64,000 nucleotides of DNA from Irregularibacter muris (GCF_024622505.1 NZ_JANKAS010000003.1:124001-188000); one strand, 5' to 3'; shown: positions 34,641 through 44,363, counted from the first letter of the stretch. Numbers and translations: made by a program. Notes: generated by a model not told the origin, from the letters alone.

Positions 34641-35624
34641 TTAATAGGGCGAATTGTCATCTAAAAATTCAGTATAATTATCTCGATCTACAATAGTGGT
34701 CGGAATAATGGTAACTTCCTCTGGCTTTTCCCCATTTAATACCTTCACTGCCACATCTACAGCATCCTTTACCATAGCAGGACTGTATAGGGCAGATTGA
34801 ATCCAAATGTCTTCATTTTCAGGCATCATCTTAAAATATTCCTGCATACCGCCACCACCGGTTACAACCTTAATATCTTTTCGACCAGCCTCTTGAATAG
34901 CTTGTAGCACACCAATGGAAGTTTCATCATCCATGGAGTACACCGCATCAATTTTCTTATTGCTGGTTAGGATATCTGCAAAATCCTTCAATCCATCTTC
35001 CCTAGTAAATTGGGTAGCATAAGTAATAACTTCTAGGTCAGGAGCAATTTTTTCTATAGTCTCTACAAAACCCTTCTTTCTGAGCTCTGATACTGATCCA
35101 GAGGTAGGTACTTCTAGCATGACCACAGTACCTTCTGTTCCAATCTTATCTACAATATAATTTGCCCCTTGTATACCCATATCTTCATTGTCACCAGATA
35201 CTCGATATACTCCCTCTTCATCAATGACAATATCAAAGTTCACGACGGTAATGCCAGCTTCTAAAGCTCTTTGAATGGGTACTTCCATACCTTCCCATTG
35301 GGGAAAAGCTACAATAGCATCTGCTCCCCAAGTCATTAGGTCATCTAGTTGGGCTGTCATTTCTTCTGCATTATTACTGGTTTGAATATTATATTCAATT
35401 TCTTCCCCTAGTTCTTTGCAGCGTTCCTCTGCATTATAGGCCACAGCAGCAACCCATCCATGGGTAACAGCTGGTGCTAAAATTCCTATCTTATGCTTCG
35501 CCTGACTTTCCCCTTCTTTTGCTCCTGCATCAGACTGGGTATCCGCTGGACTACTATTACAACCAGCCAGTAAAGGAACAAGCAATAGGGTAACAGCAAG
35601 TAAAATCACAAGAAACTTTTTCAC
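34641..35624 (-). CDS. Sugar ABC transporter substrate-binding lipoprotein
   Basis: 327 residues. The signal peptide ends in a lipobox (LLVPLLAGC), and the Cys at about 22 is lipidated. The PBP-I fold shows KIGILAPAVTHGWVAAVAY, IVAFPQWEGMEVPIQRAL and IDAVYSMDDETSIGVLQAIQE. It differs clearly from RbsB of the rbs operon. It is expressed with two dehydrogenase/isomerase pairs, suggesting a cyclitol, sugar or glycoside ligand rather than ribose. Confidence 0.9.
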   Translation of the reverse strand: MKKFLVILLAVTLLLVPLLAGCNSSPADTQSDAGAKEGESQAKHKIGILAPAVTHGWVAAVAYNAEERCKELGEEIEYNIQTSNNAEEMTAQLDDLMTWGADAIVAFPQWEGMEVPIQRALEAGITVVNFDIVIDEEGVYRVSGDNEDMGIQGANYIVDKIGTEGTVVMLEVPTSGSVSELRKKGFVETIEKIAPDLEVITYATQFTREDGLKDFADILTSNKKIDAVYSMDDETSIGVLQAIQEAGRKDIKVVTGGGGMQEYFKMMPENEDIWIQSALYSPAMVKDAVDVAVKVLNGEKPEEVTIIPTTIVDRDNYTEFLDDNSPY

Positions 35625-35694
35625 ATTAACATCCCCCTTACAATAAAGTATTTACTTCCATGAATTTTCCCTCTGTCTTTTGATATTTCTAGGG

Positions 35695-36675
35695 TTAATT
35701 CCCTTCATCATTGGATATTTCTTCTAAGATTTCCACCACAGCCAGGATTTGTTCTTGCCTTATCCTCGGAGAGGGAATACCCCTTTTTATGCAATCTATA
35801 AAATGGGATAGTTCATAATAAAACATCCCTGTAGGTGGAAGATTAATACCAGTGGAAATTTTGACTTTCTCCTCTATATCAAAATAGTAGGGGGGCCTTT
35901 CCCTCTGGTATAAAACTAAATTTTCTCCGTCATTGACCAATAATGCTTTTTCAAAATACACCCTCCACCTTGAGGTAAAGGGATAATCCGCATTATACCA
36001 TGCGGCTTCTGCCACTATATTTAGTCCCTTATATGAATAATGAAAGCGGTAATGTTCCTCATAGGATTTATCCTGCCCTCTACAGCTAGTAAAGGAGTAA
36101 CCCTCTGGTTTACCAAATAAACTGATCATTAAATCCAAATCATGGATATGTAAATCAAAGGGAAGAAGTCCGCTTTTTTCCTTATCAAACAACCAACCTC
36201 CTTGAGCCCAACTGGGGCAAGCAGTAATACGTTCAAAATATCCATCTAAGGGCTTCCCATATTTCTGGCTTTTTACCATTTCATGAAGAATTTCTGCTGC
36301 CTTGGTAAACTGTAAGACCTGACCTACAAATAAAAGCAATCCCTTTTTTTCTGCTCGATCAAACATTTCCTGGGCATCTTTTTTCCTCAGAGCAATAGGT
36401 TTTTCCACGATAACGTGTTTGCCCAAACTAAGACTTTCCATAACATGCTCTTTATGCAAAAAGGTAGGTGTGCAAATATCTATAACATCAATATCTTCTT
36501 GTTCAGTCATTGTGGCAATATCTTTATAGGCCGATACACCCCATTCTTTTGCCTTTTTATGATCTAAGGATGAATGGGAAACTACAGCCACCACTTGGCA
36601 TCCCTCTATTTGAGCATAGTTGTTATAGTGTACTGCACCCATCCCCCCCATACCCACAATGCCGATTTTAATCAT
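35695..36675 (-). CDS. Gfo/Idh/MocA-family oxidoreductase
   Basis: 326 residues from the ATG at 36675 (6 bases after GGGGGA). The NAD(P) site is IGIVGMGGMGAVHYNNY, the E-K-P motif is HVIVEKPIALRKKDAQ, and PFDLHIHDLDLMISLF contributes the substrate-domain His and Asp. It forms a pair with the TIM-barrel isomerase 12 bases upstream and resembles the second pair at 29949-31919. The likely role is oxidation of the imported sugar or cyclitol to a keto form. Confidence 0.88.
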   Translation of the reverse strand: MIKIGIVGMGGMGAVHYNNYAQIEGCQVVAVVSHSSLDHKKAKEWGVSAYKDIATMTEQEDIDVIDICTPTFLHKEHVMESLSLGKHVIVEKPIALRKKDAQEMFDRAEKKGLLLFVGQVLQFTKAAEILHEMVKSQKYGKPLDGYFERITACPSWAQGGWLFDKEKSGLLPFDLHIHDLDLMISLFGKPEGYSFTSCRGQDKSYEEHYRFHYSYKGLNIVAEAAWYNADYPFTSRWRVYFEKALLVNDGENLVLYQRERPPYYFDIEEKVKISTGINLPPTGMFYYELSHFIDCIKRGIPSPRIRQEQILAVVEILEEISNDEGN

Positions 36676-36687
36676 CTTCACTCCCCC

Positions 36688-37500
36688 TTATACCTCCAGT
36701 CCCAATGATTTAAGATAATGATAGGAATCCTGTACAGCCTGATTGATTTCTCCCAGATGCCGTGGCCCTTTTTGAGTAAATTCAATCTCAATACTTAGGG
36801 GACAATGATTTCCTGCTTTATCTAACCTTTCTATGATACTATGAAAGTCTATATACCCCTTACCTAGGGCAGGAAAGTTCCACTCCTTTTGAGCACCTGC
36901 CTTATCTTTCAGATGAATATGCCCAATTTTATCCATACATGCTTCCATATCCTTTACTACATCCACATCCCCGTAAAAAATGGCATTGGCCGTATCATAG
37001 TTAATCCATACGTGGGGGGAGTCTACCAAGTCCACAATAGTTTTTAATTGTTTTCCCCTTCCATGCTTGCCGTGATTTTCTAATCCTAGGAACAAATTGG
37101 ACTCCTCTAAATACGGAATTAATTCTTTAATATGCTGTGCTACCTCTTCATCAGATACCTCCGCCCGATCCTCTAAATGGGCCTCTCCAATAGAAGAGAT
37201 AATATAGCTACATTCAAAAAATGCGGCCAAACGAATATTCGCAATAAAATCTTCTATTCTGTCCCTGTCCATCAAATTACAATGACCACTCATAGAAAAA
37301 GGGTGTACACCCGATTTTTTCAATTGATCTTTAATATGATATAGTTTTTCAAAGCTCATATTGGGAAAGACATGCTCAGTCCATCCCTTGGTGGCGGTAA
37401 GTTCTATATACTGAAAACCAGCCTTTTTTATTCCCTCTATTGCGTCATTTAAGGAATAACCGTGATAGGTATTGGAGTTAATCCCTATAACCCTTTTCAT
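36688..37500 (-). CDS. Sugar phosphate isomerase/epimerase family (TIM barrel)
   Basis: 270 residues from the ATG at 37500. An earlier in-frame ATG at 37509 lacks spacing for a ribosome site. Xylose-isomerase-like barrel motifs are GINSNTYHGYSLNDAIEG, LFLGLENHGKHGRG, VWINYDTANAIFYGD, IGHIHLKDK and LSIEIEF, carrying the metal-binding Glu, Asp, His and Glu. It is the first gene of the seven-gene cluster, below a promoter at 37548-37577. Confidence 0.83.
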   Translation of the reverse strand: MKRVIGINSNTYHGYSLNDAIEGIKKAGFQYIELTATKGWTEHVFPNMSFEKLYHIKDQLKKSGVHPFSMSGHCNLMDRDRIEDFIANIRLAAFFECSYIISSIGEAHLEDRAEVSDEEVAQHIKELIPYLEESNLFLGLENHGKHGRGKQLKTIVDLVDSPHVWINYDTANAIFYGDVDVVKDMEACMDKIGHIHLKDKAGAQKEWNFPALGKGYIDFHSIIERLDKAGNHCPLSIEIEFTQKGPRHLGEINQAVQDSYHYLKSLGLEV

Positions 37501-37547
37501 CCTATCCATCCTTTCTGGGACAAAGTGTCTATCCCTATATCCTGGAA

Positions 37548-37577
37548 ATTCTATCTATTTTAAATGTATGTACTCAA
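37548..37577 (-). promoter_or_regulatory. Promoter of the sugar/cyclitol cluster
   Basis: Minus-strand -35 TTGAGT (37577-37572) and -10 TAGAAT (37553-37548) are 18 bases apart, about 50 bases before the first gene. No LacI-type palindrome is obvious. Confidence 0.55.
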
Positions 37578-37656
37578 TAAACTACATATTCCACCATCTC
37601 CTGATGGATTTTTTATTCTTTTCTGTGGATAAGTGTTATTTTGGGATTTTTCCATT

Positions 37657-37688
37657 AAAAAACTACCCACATCTTCAACATGGGTAGT
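37657..37688 (-). terminator. Intrinsic terminator of the nucleoid-associated protein gene
   Basis: Minus-strand ACTACCCA / TGGGTAGT with an 11-base loop is followed by TTTTT. Confidence 0.8.
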
Positions 37689-37711
37689 GTTTATAGCTTT
37701 GTCTCGGGTTT

Positions 37712-38713
37712 CTATTTATTTAAAATCTGACCAATATTTTTCACTTGAATAGATAGGGTCCCATCGGGATTATTGATAAATTCTATATATTCCTTATTCT
37801 CAAAGTAATCCACAGGAATAATCAGTTCTATTCCTGTATCGGTTTTGATCTTGTGATTTTTCCCTAGTCTTATGGCAATATTTTTGTCCATCTTTACTTT
37901 ATTGGAAAGACCGGCATTTTTTACTTCATTAACAAATTCCTCCTGCATAGCAGGAGAAGAAGCAAAAATTTGCTTTCCTAATTCTTCAGCATCTAAATCT
38001 TCAGAAACCTGAATGTTGTCCACAATAACATTCTTTGCTTTAGATACGGCCATGACTGTGCTTTGTCCATAGTTGTCGGCTATTCTTTCTGTAATATCGT
38101 TCATGAGCTTAACTGTTTCCTTGGGCGATATACCCGAACTACATTGCATAATATATTCAGGAATAATGTAAGCATCATCCCCACTAATGGAACGCTTTTT
38201 GTCATGAAATTTGATTTCTAAAGAAGATAAATTAATAAAGGCGTAGCCCTCTAGTTTCTGAGAGGTACTCGGTAAGATCGCGTAGTGATGAATAATATCA
38301 TTTTTTACTTTGTCAGTGTCCTGTAACACCTGGTGAGTAAATCCTATTTTGTTAGGACAAAATAATAATCCTAACATCCTCTGCCCATCCAAGACAAAAT
38401 CCGCTAAAATCACATCCATAGAATCCAATTGATCAGACTTTTCCATCACTTCATGGATCCGCTGGGCGATGTGGTGAGAAAAAGAAATAAAATCTAATCG
38501 ATTATAAAAATATTCTATAAGCCCCTCTTCAAATTGACTGCCCTCTAAAAATTTTCCTGTTTTTAAATTGGAATCCTTAAAGGATTTTTCAATATGTTTC
38601 GCTAAAAATGTATTTACGCTATTGTCTTCGGTATCCAATTCCCTTTCAGAAAAAACTCGAATATCCGAATGAAAGTCTAAAATATGTAAAATAGCTTTAT
38701 TAATAGTAATCAT
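37712..38713 (-). CDS. Nucleoid-associated protein, NdpA/YejK family
   Basis: 333 residues matching the 37-kDa nucleoid-associated protein family: INKAILHILDFHS at the start, HIEKSFKDSNLKTGKF, MDVILADFVLDGQRMLGLLFCPNKIGF, and the C-terminal IELIIPVDYFENKEYIEFINNPDGTLSI. YejK binds the nucleoid in E. coli, with an unclear function. The gene is monocistronic and has its own terminator. Confidence 0.88.
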   Translation of the reverse strand: MITINKAILHILDFHSDIRVFSERELDTEDNSVNTFLAKHIEKSFKDSNLKTGKFLEGSQFEEGLIEYFYNRLDFISFSHHIAQRIHEVMEKSDQLDSMDVILADFVLDGQRMLGLLFCPNKIGFTHQVLQDTDKVKNDIIHHYAILPSTSQKLEGYAFINLSSLEIKFHDKKRSISGDDAYIIPEYIMQCSSGISPKETVKLMNDITERIADNYGQSTVMAVSKAKNVIVDNIQVSEDLDAEELGKQIFASSPAMQEEFVNEVKNAGLSNKVKMDKNIAIRLGKNHKIKTDTGIELIIPVDYFENKEYIEFINNPDGTLSIQVKNIGQILNK

Positions 38714-38840
38714 TCTCTGTCCCCCTGTTTTCTATGATGTGTAGTAAAAATTGTGATAGAAATATTGTATCATGGTACAGGGGGCAGGTCTACTGCTCCA
38801 AATAAACGAGGACAAGGTACCTATTCCTTGTCCTACACTC

Positions 38841-39206
38841 TTATCGACCTAGGCTTTCCCAATGTTCATGGGCTTCTTTAAGTTCCATGAGTGCATTGGA
38901 TTTATCCTCTGCCAAAATTGCCCCTTTTAAGCGGGCTAGGTTTATTCTAAAGGCATTGAGTTCATCTCTTTCTGAACTAAACTGAATTCTTCTCACTACT
39001 TTTTTCCATGCATTTGCTAATTCTTCCCTTTGTTCGCCAACCTCTTGCCATCTTTCATTGCTTACATTGTGTTCCATTCTCTCAATAATAAGGGGGATGT
39101 TGTCATCTTTGCCCAATGGATTTTTAAGAAAATTAACACCAAACATAATCAAAACAAATATTACCAAAGTGATTATAGGTATAGTCACTACCATAAACTT
39201 TCTCAT
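38841..39206 (-). CDS. DUF4363 family protein, membrane-anchored
   Basis: 121 residues. One N-terminal hydrophobic helix (about 4-27) is followed by a helical, charged extracytoplasmic domain (MEHNVSNERWQEVGEQREELANAW, given here as two helices of the DUF4363 pattern). The function is unknown. It lies 11 bases below a DUF421 gene, a pairing seen in several Firmicutes. The two likely work together in the membrane. Confidence 0.8.
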   Translation of the reverse strand: MRKFMVVTIPIITLVIFVLIMFGVNFLKNPLGKDDNIPLIIERMEHNVSNERWQEVGEQREELANAWKKVVRRIQFSSERDELNAFRINLARLKGAILAEDKSNALMELKEAHEHWESLGR

Positions 39207-39217
39207 GAAAATTCCTC

Positions 39218-39946
39218 CTAAAATGGTCCCTTGTAGTCGCCAATATCCGTAACTTTTTTGATATGGTCATCATATTTGTCTATGTATAAACTTCCTGCAT
39301 TATTAATGACGGCTAAAAACACCTCGGATACATCTTTAATTTTATGTTTTTTTAATTCCTTCATTAACCATTTTTTATCCTTGTTCATTTGACGTAGATT
39401 CTCTTCAATGAGTATTCCATCATAGATCAGTTCTGTATCAATCCCCGTGGCCGAAACTTGTATATCCATATCCAAGGGTGTTAAAGGTAAGTGCTCTGAT
39501 TTTTTCAATACAGATAATTGTCCATTGGTTTCCAATATCGCAAAATCCACTTGATTGAGATCAAAAATTCCTTTATTCCTAAGTAATACCATTACATCAG
39601 ATACTCTAAATTTCATTTTTTTTAATACATTTTCCATGATCTTACCATTCATGATAACGATAACTGGTTCACCCTCTATAAACTTCCCTGCATATCTCCA
39701 TTTCAGAGAGATAAACTCCATAATATATCCTAAAAATGCCCAAGCAACAAGGCCTACAAAATGGGGCCATGCTCTACTGGATAAGTCTACCGTAAGCTCT
39801 GAGGCTATAGAACCAATGGTAATACCTAAAACATAGTCAAAAAAAGTAAGCTGACTGATTTGCTCCTTTCCTAGTATCCTTGCAAAGATCAACAAGGAAA
39901 AAAATCCAATAATTGCCCTGACTAATACCACCATACCTTCATTCAA
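39218..39946 (-). CDS. DUF421 family membrane protein (YetF-like)
   Basis: 242 residues. Three N-terminal helices (about 5-25, 35-55, 60-80) include the conserved LTFFDYVLGITIGSIASE. A cytoplasmic two-part domain follows (PVIVIMNGKIMENVLKKMKFRVSDVMVLLRNKG in part, then KWLMKELKKHKIKDVSEVFLAVINNAGSLY in part). YetF-type proteins are linked to spore-germinant or envelope functions in Bacillus, without a defined activity. It is co-transcribed with DUF4363. Confidence 0.88.
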   Translation of the reverse strand: MNEGMVVLVRAIIGFFSLLIFARILGKEQISQLTFFDYVLGITIGSIASELTVDLSSRAWPHFVGLVAWAFLGYIMEFISLKWRYAGKFIEGEPVIVIMNGKIMENVLKKMKFRVSDVMVLLRNKGIFDLNQVDFAILETNGQLSVLKKSEHLPLTPLDMDIQVSATGIDTELIYDGILIEENLRQMNKDKKWLMKELKKHKIKDVSEVFLAVINNAGSLYIDKYDDHIKKVTDIGDYKGPF

Positions 39947-40274
39947 TCTGCATATCCTCCTTTATTTCAAATTTTTATTGGTAAATGATGAATCCCAACT
40001 AATTTTGAATTTTAAGCTCCTAAACTTATTATTGAACATAAATTGTTTTTTATCCCCTTTTCAAAAGGGTTGGACAACAAAAAGAAGCCAGGATATTGGC
40101 TTCTCTCTATTTTTCTTTTATTCATTTTCTAACCGATTCCCTTTAAACCAATCTACTGGATTTATCTAGGCAGCTCCTCTTTAAAAACTCCCCAAAATAG
40201 TATATAATTTCCCTAATGTAAAACTTGTCTACAATAGCTATTATTTTCAAAATATTAGGAAACGAGGAAATCAT
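39947..40274. other. Divergent intergenic region
   Basis: 328 bases between divergent DUF421 (-) and DUF5685 (+) genes. It holds a small hairpin AGAAGCC / GGCTTCT (40083-40104) with a T-run on both sides, perhaps a leftover terminator. No gene or clear promoter is seen; a GAGGA ribosome site ends it. Confidence 0.45.
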
Positions 40275-41162
40275 TTGTTTGGATATGTTATGCCCTATAA
40301 GAGTGAGCTAAAAATGAGAGAATACGAGACCTTTAGGGCCTATTATTGTGGTTTGTGCAAAACCATGGGTAAAGAATTTAACACCGCTGTACGTTTTGGA
40401 TTAAATTATGATCTTGCTTTTTTAGGTATTCTCTTATCTTCTTTGCAGCCCACCAAAGACCAAGTAGTCATAGAGGGTTGTATTGCCCATCCTTTAAAGA
40501 AAAAGAAAATTATTGTCACAAATCAGAGTCTTATCTATACTGCTCACATCAGTATTATGCTTATTTACTTTAAATTATTAGATGATTGGAAGGATAATCA
40601 ATCTCTTTCTTCTCTTCTTGCTAGCAGGGCCTTTTTACAGCCTATCAAAAAGGCAAAGGCATTATACCCTGAAAAATATGAGGCCATCAGAATCTATTTG
40701 GAAAAGCTATCCCTATTGGAAAAGGAAAACTGTGATCGTATAGATGAAAGTGCAGATCTCTTTGCAAAGATTATGGAAGAAATCGCTGCTGCTCCCTTTA
40801 TTGAAGATGCCAATACCTTGCGCATCCTTAGGTGGCTAGGCTATCATCTGGGTCGATGGATTTATATCCTGGACGCCTTTGATGATCTAAAAAAGGATTG
40901 TAAAGACAAAAACTATAATCCCATCTTACTTCAATATCCTTATGCTGAAGAAGAAGATATAGAGGATTTTATATCTAGGGTAAAGGCCTCCATTGAGTTT
41001 ACCCTTACCTTAAGTTTAGATAATATGGCTAAGAGCTATGAACTTTTAGATCCCCCCTATCATAGGGGAATATTAGATAATATTTTTTACATGGGTACTC
41101 GGTTTAAGATGGATCAAGTACTTCATGGCAAGGAGGATAAAAATTTTGAGAAATCCATATGA
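40275..41162 (+). CDS. DUF5685 family protein
   Basis: 295 residues from a TTG at 40275 (GAGGA 7 bases upstream). It has the family opening [18 protein letters not shown] and the Cys pair of [13 protein letters not shown], then NYDLAFLG and, later, [23 protein letters not shown]. All-helical composition and the DxxDD-like motif recall prenyl-transferase or squalene-synthase folds, but the function is unknown. Its 3' end overlaps the J-domain gene by 17 bases, a conserved pairing in Clostridia as far as I know. Confidence 0.82.
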   Translation: MFGYVMPYKSELKMREYETFRAYYCGLCKTMGKEFNTAVRFGLNYDLAFLGILLSSLQPTKDQVVIEGCIAHPLKKKKIIVTNQSLIYTAHISIMLIYFKLLDDWKDNQSLSSLLASRAFLQPIKKAKALYPEKYEAIRIYLEKLSLLEKENCDRIDESADLFAKIMEEIAAAPFIEDANTLRILRWLGYHLGRWIYILDAFDDLKKDCKDKNYNPILLQYPYAEEEDIEDFISRVKASIEFTLTLSLDNMAKSYELLDPPYHRGILDNIFYMGTRFKMDQVLHGKEDKNFEKSI

Positions 41163-41763
41163 AGTTTTAGGCGTCCGTGAAGGAGCTGGAGAGGAAGAAA
41201 TTAAAGTAGCTTATAAAAAATTAGTAAAGAAGTATCATCCTGATCAATATGCTAACAATCCCCTTTCAGATTTGGCTGAAGAAAAACTCAAAGAGATCAA
41301 TGAAGCCTATGATAGCCTGATGAAAAATAGGGGAAGCAATAGTTATCAAAATCAAGACTATCATAATGCCTATCAAGGGCAATATAATAGTAATAATCCC
41401 CCCTATGAATTTATACAAATTAGGGAAATGATTCTTCGAGGAGAACTTTACCAAGCAGAAAAAAAATTGGAGTCTATCCGTACTCAAGATGGGGAATGGC
41501 ACTTTTTAAGAGGTGTTATTTATCTTAGAAAGGGTTGGTATGACCAGGCCTATCAGCATATCCAATTGGCCGTTAATACGGATCCCTCTAACCAGGAATA
41601 TCGTTCTGTTTTGGATAATTTACGAAATCAAAACACTGCCTATAGAAACATGGGTACTGGTCGGGGTTATCATCAAAATGATCTTTGTGATATGTGCTCC
41701 TTTCTTATTTGCACCGATTGCTGTTGTGAAGCCATGGGTGGAGATTGCATCCGCTGCATTTAA
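41146..41763 (+). CDS. J-domain (DnaJ-like) protein with a C-terminal cysteine cluster
   Basis: 205 residues from a TTG at 41146, 9 bases after AAGGAGG. The J domain (about 1-65) has the HPD motif in [12 protein letters not shown] tetratricopeptide-like region follows (about 95-160: [13 protein letters not shown]..., [14 protein letters not shown]). The last 25 residues contain eight cysteines ([20 protein letters not shown]...), probably a metal site or palmitoyl-like patch. It should recruit Hsp70 (DnaK) to a client, perhaps DUF5685, whose gene it overlaps. Confidence 0.87.
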   Translation: MRNPYEVLGVREGAGEEEIKVAYKKLVKKYHPDQYANNPLSDLAEEKLKEINEAYDSLMKNRGSNSYQNQDYHNAYQGQYNSNNPPYEFIQIREMILRGELYQAEKKLESIRTQDGEWHFLRGVIYLRKGWYDQAYQHIQLAVNTDPSNQEYRSVLDNLRNQNTAYRNMGTGRGYHQNDLCDMCSFLICTDCCCEAMGGDCIRCI

Positions 41764-41777
41764 TAGGAGGTAGAATA

Positions 41778-42284
41778 ATGAATTCAGGAAGTAACACTAA
41801 AAAAATCACCTTCGGAGCAATGATGGTGATCCTCACCGTCTTGACCTTGTATTCCACCAGCCTTCTTCCCTTTAATAAGCTTTTTTTATTGGGGCTAAGC
41901 TCATTTTTTATCACCATAGTGGTCATCCATCATGGAAAAAGACAAGGACTATTGGTATATACAGCCTCCTCCCTATTGAGTTTAATGGTCATACCCAATA
42001 AAGCAATAGCCTTGGCCTATGTGCTGTTTTTTGGTTATTATGGGGTATTGAAAAGTTTTATTGAAGGGGTAAATAACCTATTTATAGAATGGGTGTTAAA
42101 ACTATTGTGCTTTCACATTGCCCTAGTAGCAATTTATTTATTGGCTAGTAAATTGTTTTTTGAAGAAATCACCCTAGCTCTTCCCCTAGGAGCCTTGATT
42201 CTTGCTATGGCAGGTCTCTTTATTTTCTATGATTATATTCTGAGCCGGGCAATACAGTATTATAATCATAGGCGTAAAAAATAA
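41778..42284 (+). CDS. Hypothetical integral membrane protein
   Basis: 168 residues from the ATG at 41778 (AGGAGG 7 bases before). There are five hydrophobic helices and a basic tail (YNHRRKK). The helix pattern resembles ECF S components or small DUF2232-like proteins, but no family motif is clear. It follows the J-domain gene by 14 bases, so it is probably part of the same operon. Confidence 0.7.
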   Translation: MNSGSNTKKITFGAMMVILTVLTLYSTSLLPFNKLFLLGLSSFFITIVVIHHGKRQGLLVYTASSLLSLMVIPNKAIALAYVLFFGYYGVLKSFIEGVNNLFIEWVLKLLCFHIALVAIYLLASKLFFEEITLALPLGALILAMAGLFIFYDYILSRAIQYYNHRRKK

Positions 42285-42406
42285 GCTACACCTTTCATCA
42301 TTGTATATTGTATTCTAAGGAAGCTCTTAAACTATTTGGGAAGAATTTATGATATAATTTTTATAGTAATCTTTGGAATAATCTTCAAAAAAGTGGAGGT
42401 AAAAAT

Positions 42407-42817
42407 ATGAATATTGCCCTTATTGCCCATGATAGAAAGAAAAAAGACATCGTTACACTGGCTGTTGCCTATAAAAGAATTTTACAGGAGCATACTTTAT
42501 ATGCTACAGGCACTACTGGTAAAAGAATCATTGAAGCCACTAATCTAAAGGTTCACCGTTTTAAATCCGGTCCCTTAGGAGGAGATCAACAAATCGGTGC
42601 TTACATTTCAGATGACAAAATGGACATGGTCATTTTTCTAAGGGATCCTCTAACTTCCCAACCCCATGAGCCAGATGTCACCGCCCTCATCCGTCTAAGT
42701 GATGTCTATGAAATTCCCCTAGCCACCAATCTAGGTACTGCCGAAATCTTACTTCGGGGATTAAAAGAGGGGTTTGTAGACTGGAGAAAATACAAAGGCA
42801 ATAAAGGGGAAAGCTAA
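42407..42817 (+). CDS. mgsA: Methylglyoxal synthase
   Basis: 136 residues. It converts dihydroxyacetone phosphate to methylglyoxal and phosphate. Family blocks include [21 protein letters not shown], the phosphate-binding [13 protein letters not shown] with the catalytic Asp, and the late [15 protein letters not shown]. The ribosome site GTGGAGG precedes the ATG. It is monocistronic. Methylglyoxal can be reduced to 1,2-propanediol, the likely substrate of the microcompartment encoded at 50-64 kb; a direct link is not shown. Confidence 0.94.
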   Translation: MNIALIAHDRKKKDIVTLAVAYKRILQEHTLYATGTTGKRIIEATNLKVHRFKSGPLGGDQQIGAYISDDKMDMVIFLRDPLTSQPHEPDVTALIRLSDVYEIPLATNLGTAEILLRGLKEGFVDWRKYKGNKGES

Positions 42818-42933
42818 GTTTTCCTCCTTTTAAAGATTTATGATGAAGCATAATAAATGTCTTCACTTCACAATGGCATCCCTTATCTTAGCTCATTGCC
42901 TAACAGGTCAGGCATAGGTCTAGGAAGTGGATT

Positions 42934-43611
42934 TTATTGACCAATTCTCTCTTTTTCTTTGTGGCCTTTTATGGATTCCCACTCCTCTTTTAAGGTTCTT
43001 TGATGAACTTTTTTAGGATCAAACCTCATCATTAAAAAGATTCTATCTAAGATATAACCCATTCCCAAGGCTGCAATAATTGTCCCAATGCCATAGGGTC
43101 CTCCTAAAAGAATTCCTATAAGCAGGGCAGTAACTTCAATGGAGGATTTGATAAAAGTGACCGATAGATTTGTCTTTTTTACTAGCCCTATCATAATCCC
43201 ATCCCGGGGCCCTGCCCCTAATCCATTTAATAAATATACATAAATCCCCATACAATTGACAACCATGCCAACAAACAAGAGCAAAAGTTGAAGAACCAGA
43301 GAAGAAGGAGTAGAAAATAGGCCTAGGCTTTCTATAATGTCTGCATAAAGACCGATAAGAATCATATTGAGTATACTGCCAATTCCCGGGATGATCCCTA
43401 GGAACACACCTCCTAAAATAATGGCAAGACCAGCTACTTGAGATACCCTTCCAAAGCTAAGACCTGTAAAAACACTAAGCCCTTGGTGAAAAGTCTCCCA
43501 AGGCCCAGCTCCTAAACCTGCATAAAGCATCATCATCATTCCCAATGCACAAAGGAAAAATCCAATATTTAATACCATCATTTTCTTGATAATGCTGTTT
43601 TGATTTTCCAA
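42934..43611 (-). CDS. YczE/YyaS/YitT family membrane protein
   Basis: 225 residues from a TTG at 43611 (AAGGGGTGG upstream); an ATG at 43644 in the same frame would add 11 residues. Five or six helices include the two similar blocks LYAGLGAGPWETFHQGLS and LLNGLGAGPRDGIMIGLV, a repeat typical of this family. YczE affects surfactin production in Bacillus, but the molecular role is unknown. The C-terminal tail is charged and cytoplasmic. Confidence 0.82.
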   Translation of the reverse strand: MENQNSIIKKMMVLNIGFFLCALGMMMMLYAGLGAGPWETFHQGLSVFTGLSFGRVSQVAGLAIILGGVFLGIIPGIGSILNMILIGLYADIIESLGLFSTPSSLVLQLLLLFVGMVVNCMGIYVYLLNGLGAGPRDGIMIGLVKKTNLSVTFIKSSIEVTALLIGILLGGPYGIGTIIAALGMGYILDRIFLMMRFDPKKVHQRTLKEEWESIKGHKEKERIGQ

Positions 43612-43820
43612 AATACCCACCCCTTCACAGTCATTCCCATTCATTTAAGTCATCACTTCGTCTTCTTACTCTTTTTCTATCTACACTTTCTCCTTTTCCT
43701 ACAGCTTTTTCATCTCAGGAAAATTACTTTGTCTTTATCCTATCAGAAGGTGGAAGAATCTTCAATATTTTGGTAAATATATTTTATTTTTGATTGTCTC
43801 TCTTCTAAAGGCTCTTTTCC

Positions 43821-44363
43821 CTAATTAAAGACACGGGAATACATTTCGGTATAAACCAATTTCCCGTCTATTCTTTGAGATTTCATCAAACTTATTCTAT
43901 CTACATTTATTTGTAAAGAAGGAATAGATTCTTTAAAGTCTTCCAATTCTGATTTCTTAGAAATAATTATCCTTCTCCCTAGGGTTAAATGGGGTTTAAA
44001 TTTTCTATCCTCCATAGGAAAGCCTTTGACTTTTAATGCCTTTATAAGGTCTTGATTGAGCCTAGATAACCTTTCATTCTTCTTTACTCCCATCCAATAA
44101 ATAAGGCCTTGGGAGCGTTTAAAACTTCCGAGCCCTTCGAGATGAATGGTAAAAAATTTTGCATTGATCTTCTCTACGGCTTGGTCCATAGCTCCTTTCA
44201 CCTCATCCACCCTTGAAGTTTCTCCAATAAAAGCTAAGGTCAAATGCAAATTTTCCGGCTGGGTAAAGGTTCCCCCTGAGGAAATTTCTTTTAGATCTTT
44301 TATCACTCCCCCTATAGTTTCCTTTATTTGATCTGTAAAATTAATAGCTACAAAAAGTCTCAT
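43821..44363 (-). CDS. thpR: RNA 2',3'-cyclic phosphodiesterase (2'-5' RNA ligase family)
   Basis: 180 residues from the ATG at 44363, giving the usual start MRLFVAINF; earlier in-frame ATGs at 44375 and 44399 are less likely. The two catalytic H-x-T-x motifs are present: NLHLTLAFIGE and KPHLTLGRR. ThpR opens 2',3'-cyclic RNA ends and can join RNA halves. It is monocistronic. Confidence 0.9.
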   Translation of the reverse strand: MRLFVAINFTDQIKETIGGVIKDLKEISSGGTFTQPENLHLTLAFIGETSRVDEVKGAMDQAVEKINAKFFTIHLEGLGSFKRSQGLIYWMGVKKNERLSRLNQDLIKALKVKGFPMEDRKFKPHLTLGRRIIISKKSELEDFKESIPSLQINVDRISLMKSQRIDGKLVYTEMYSRVFN

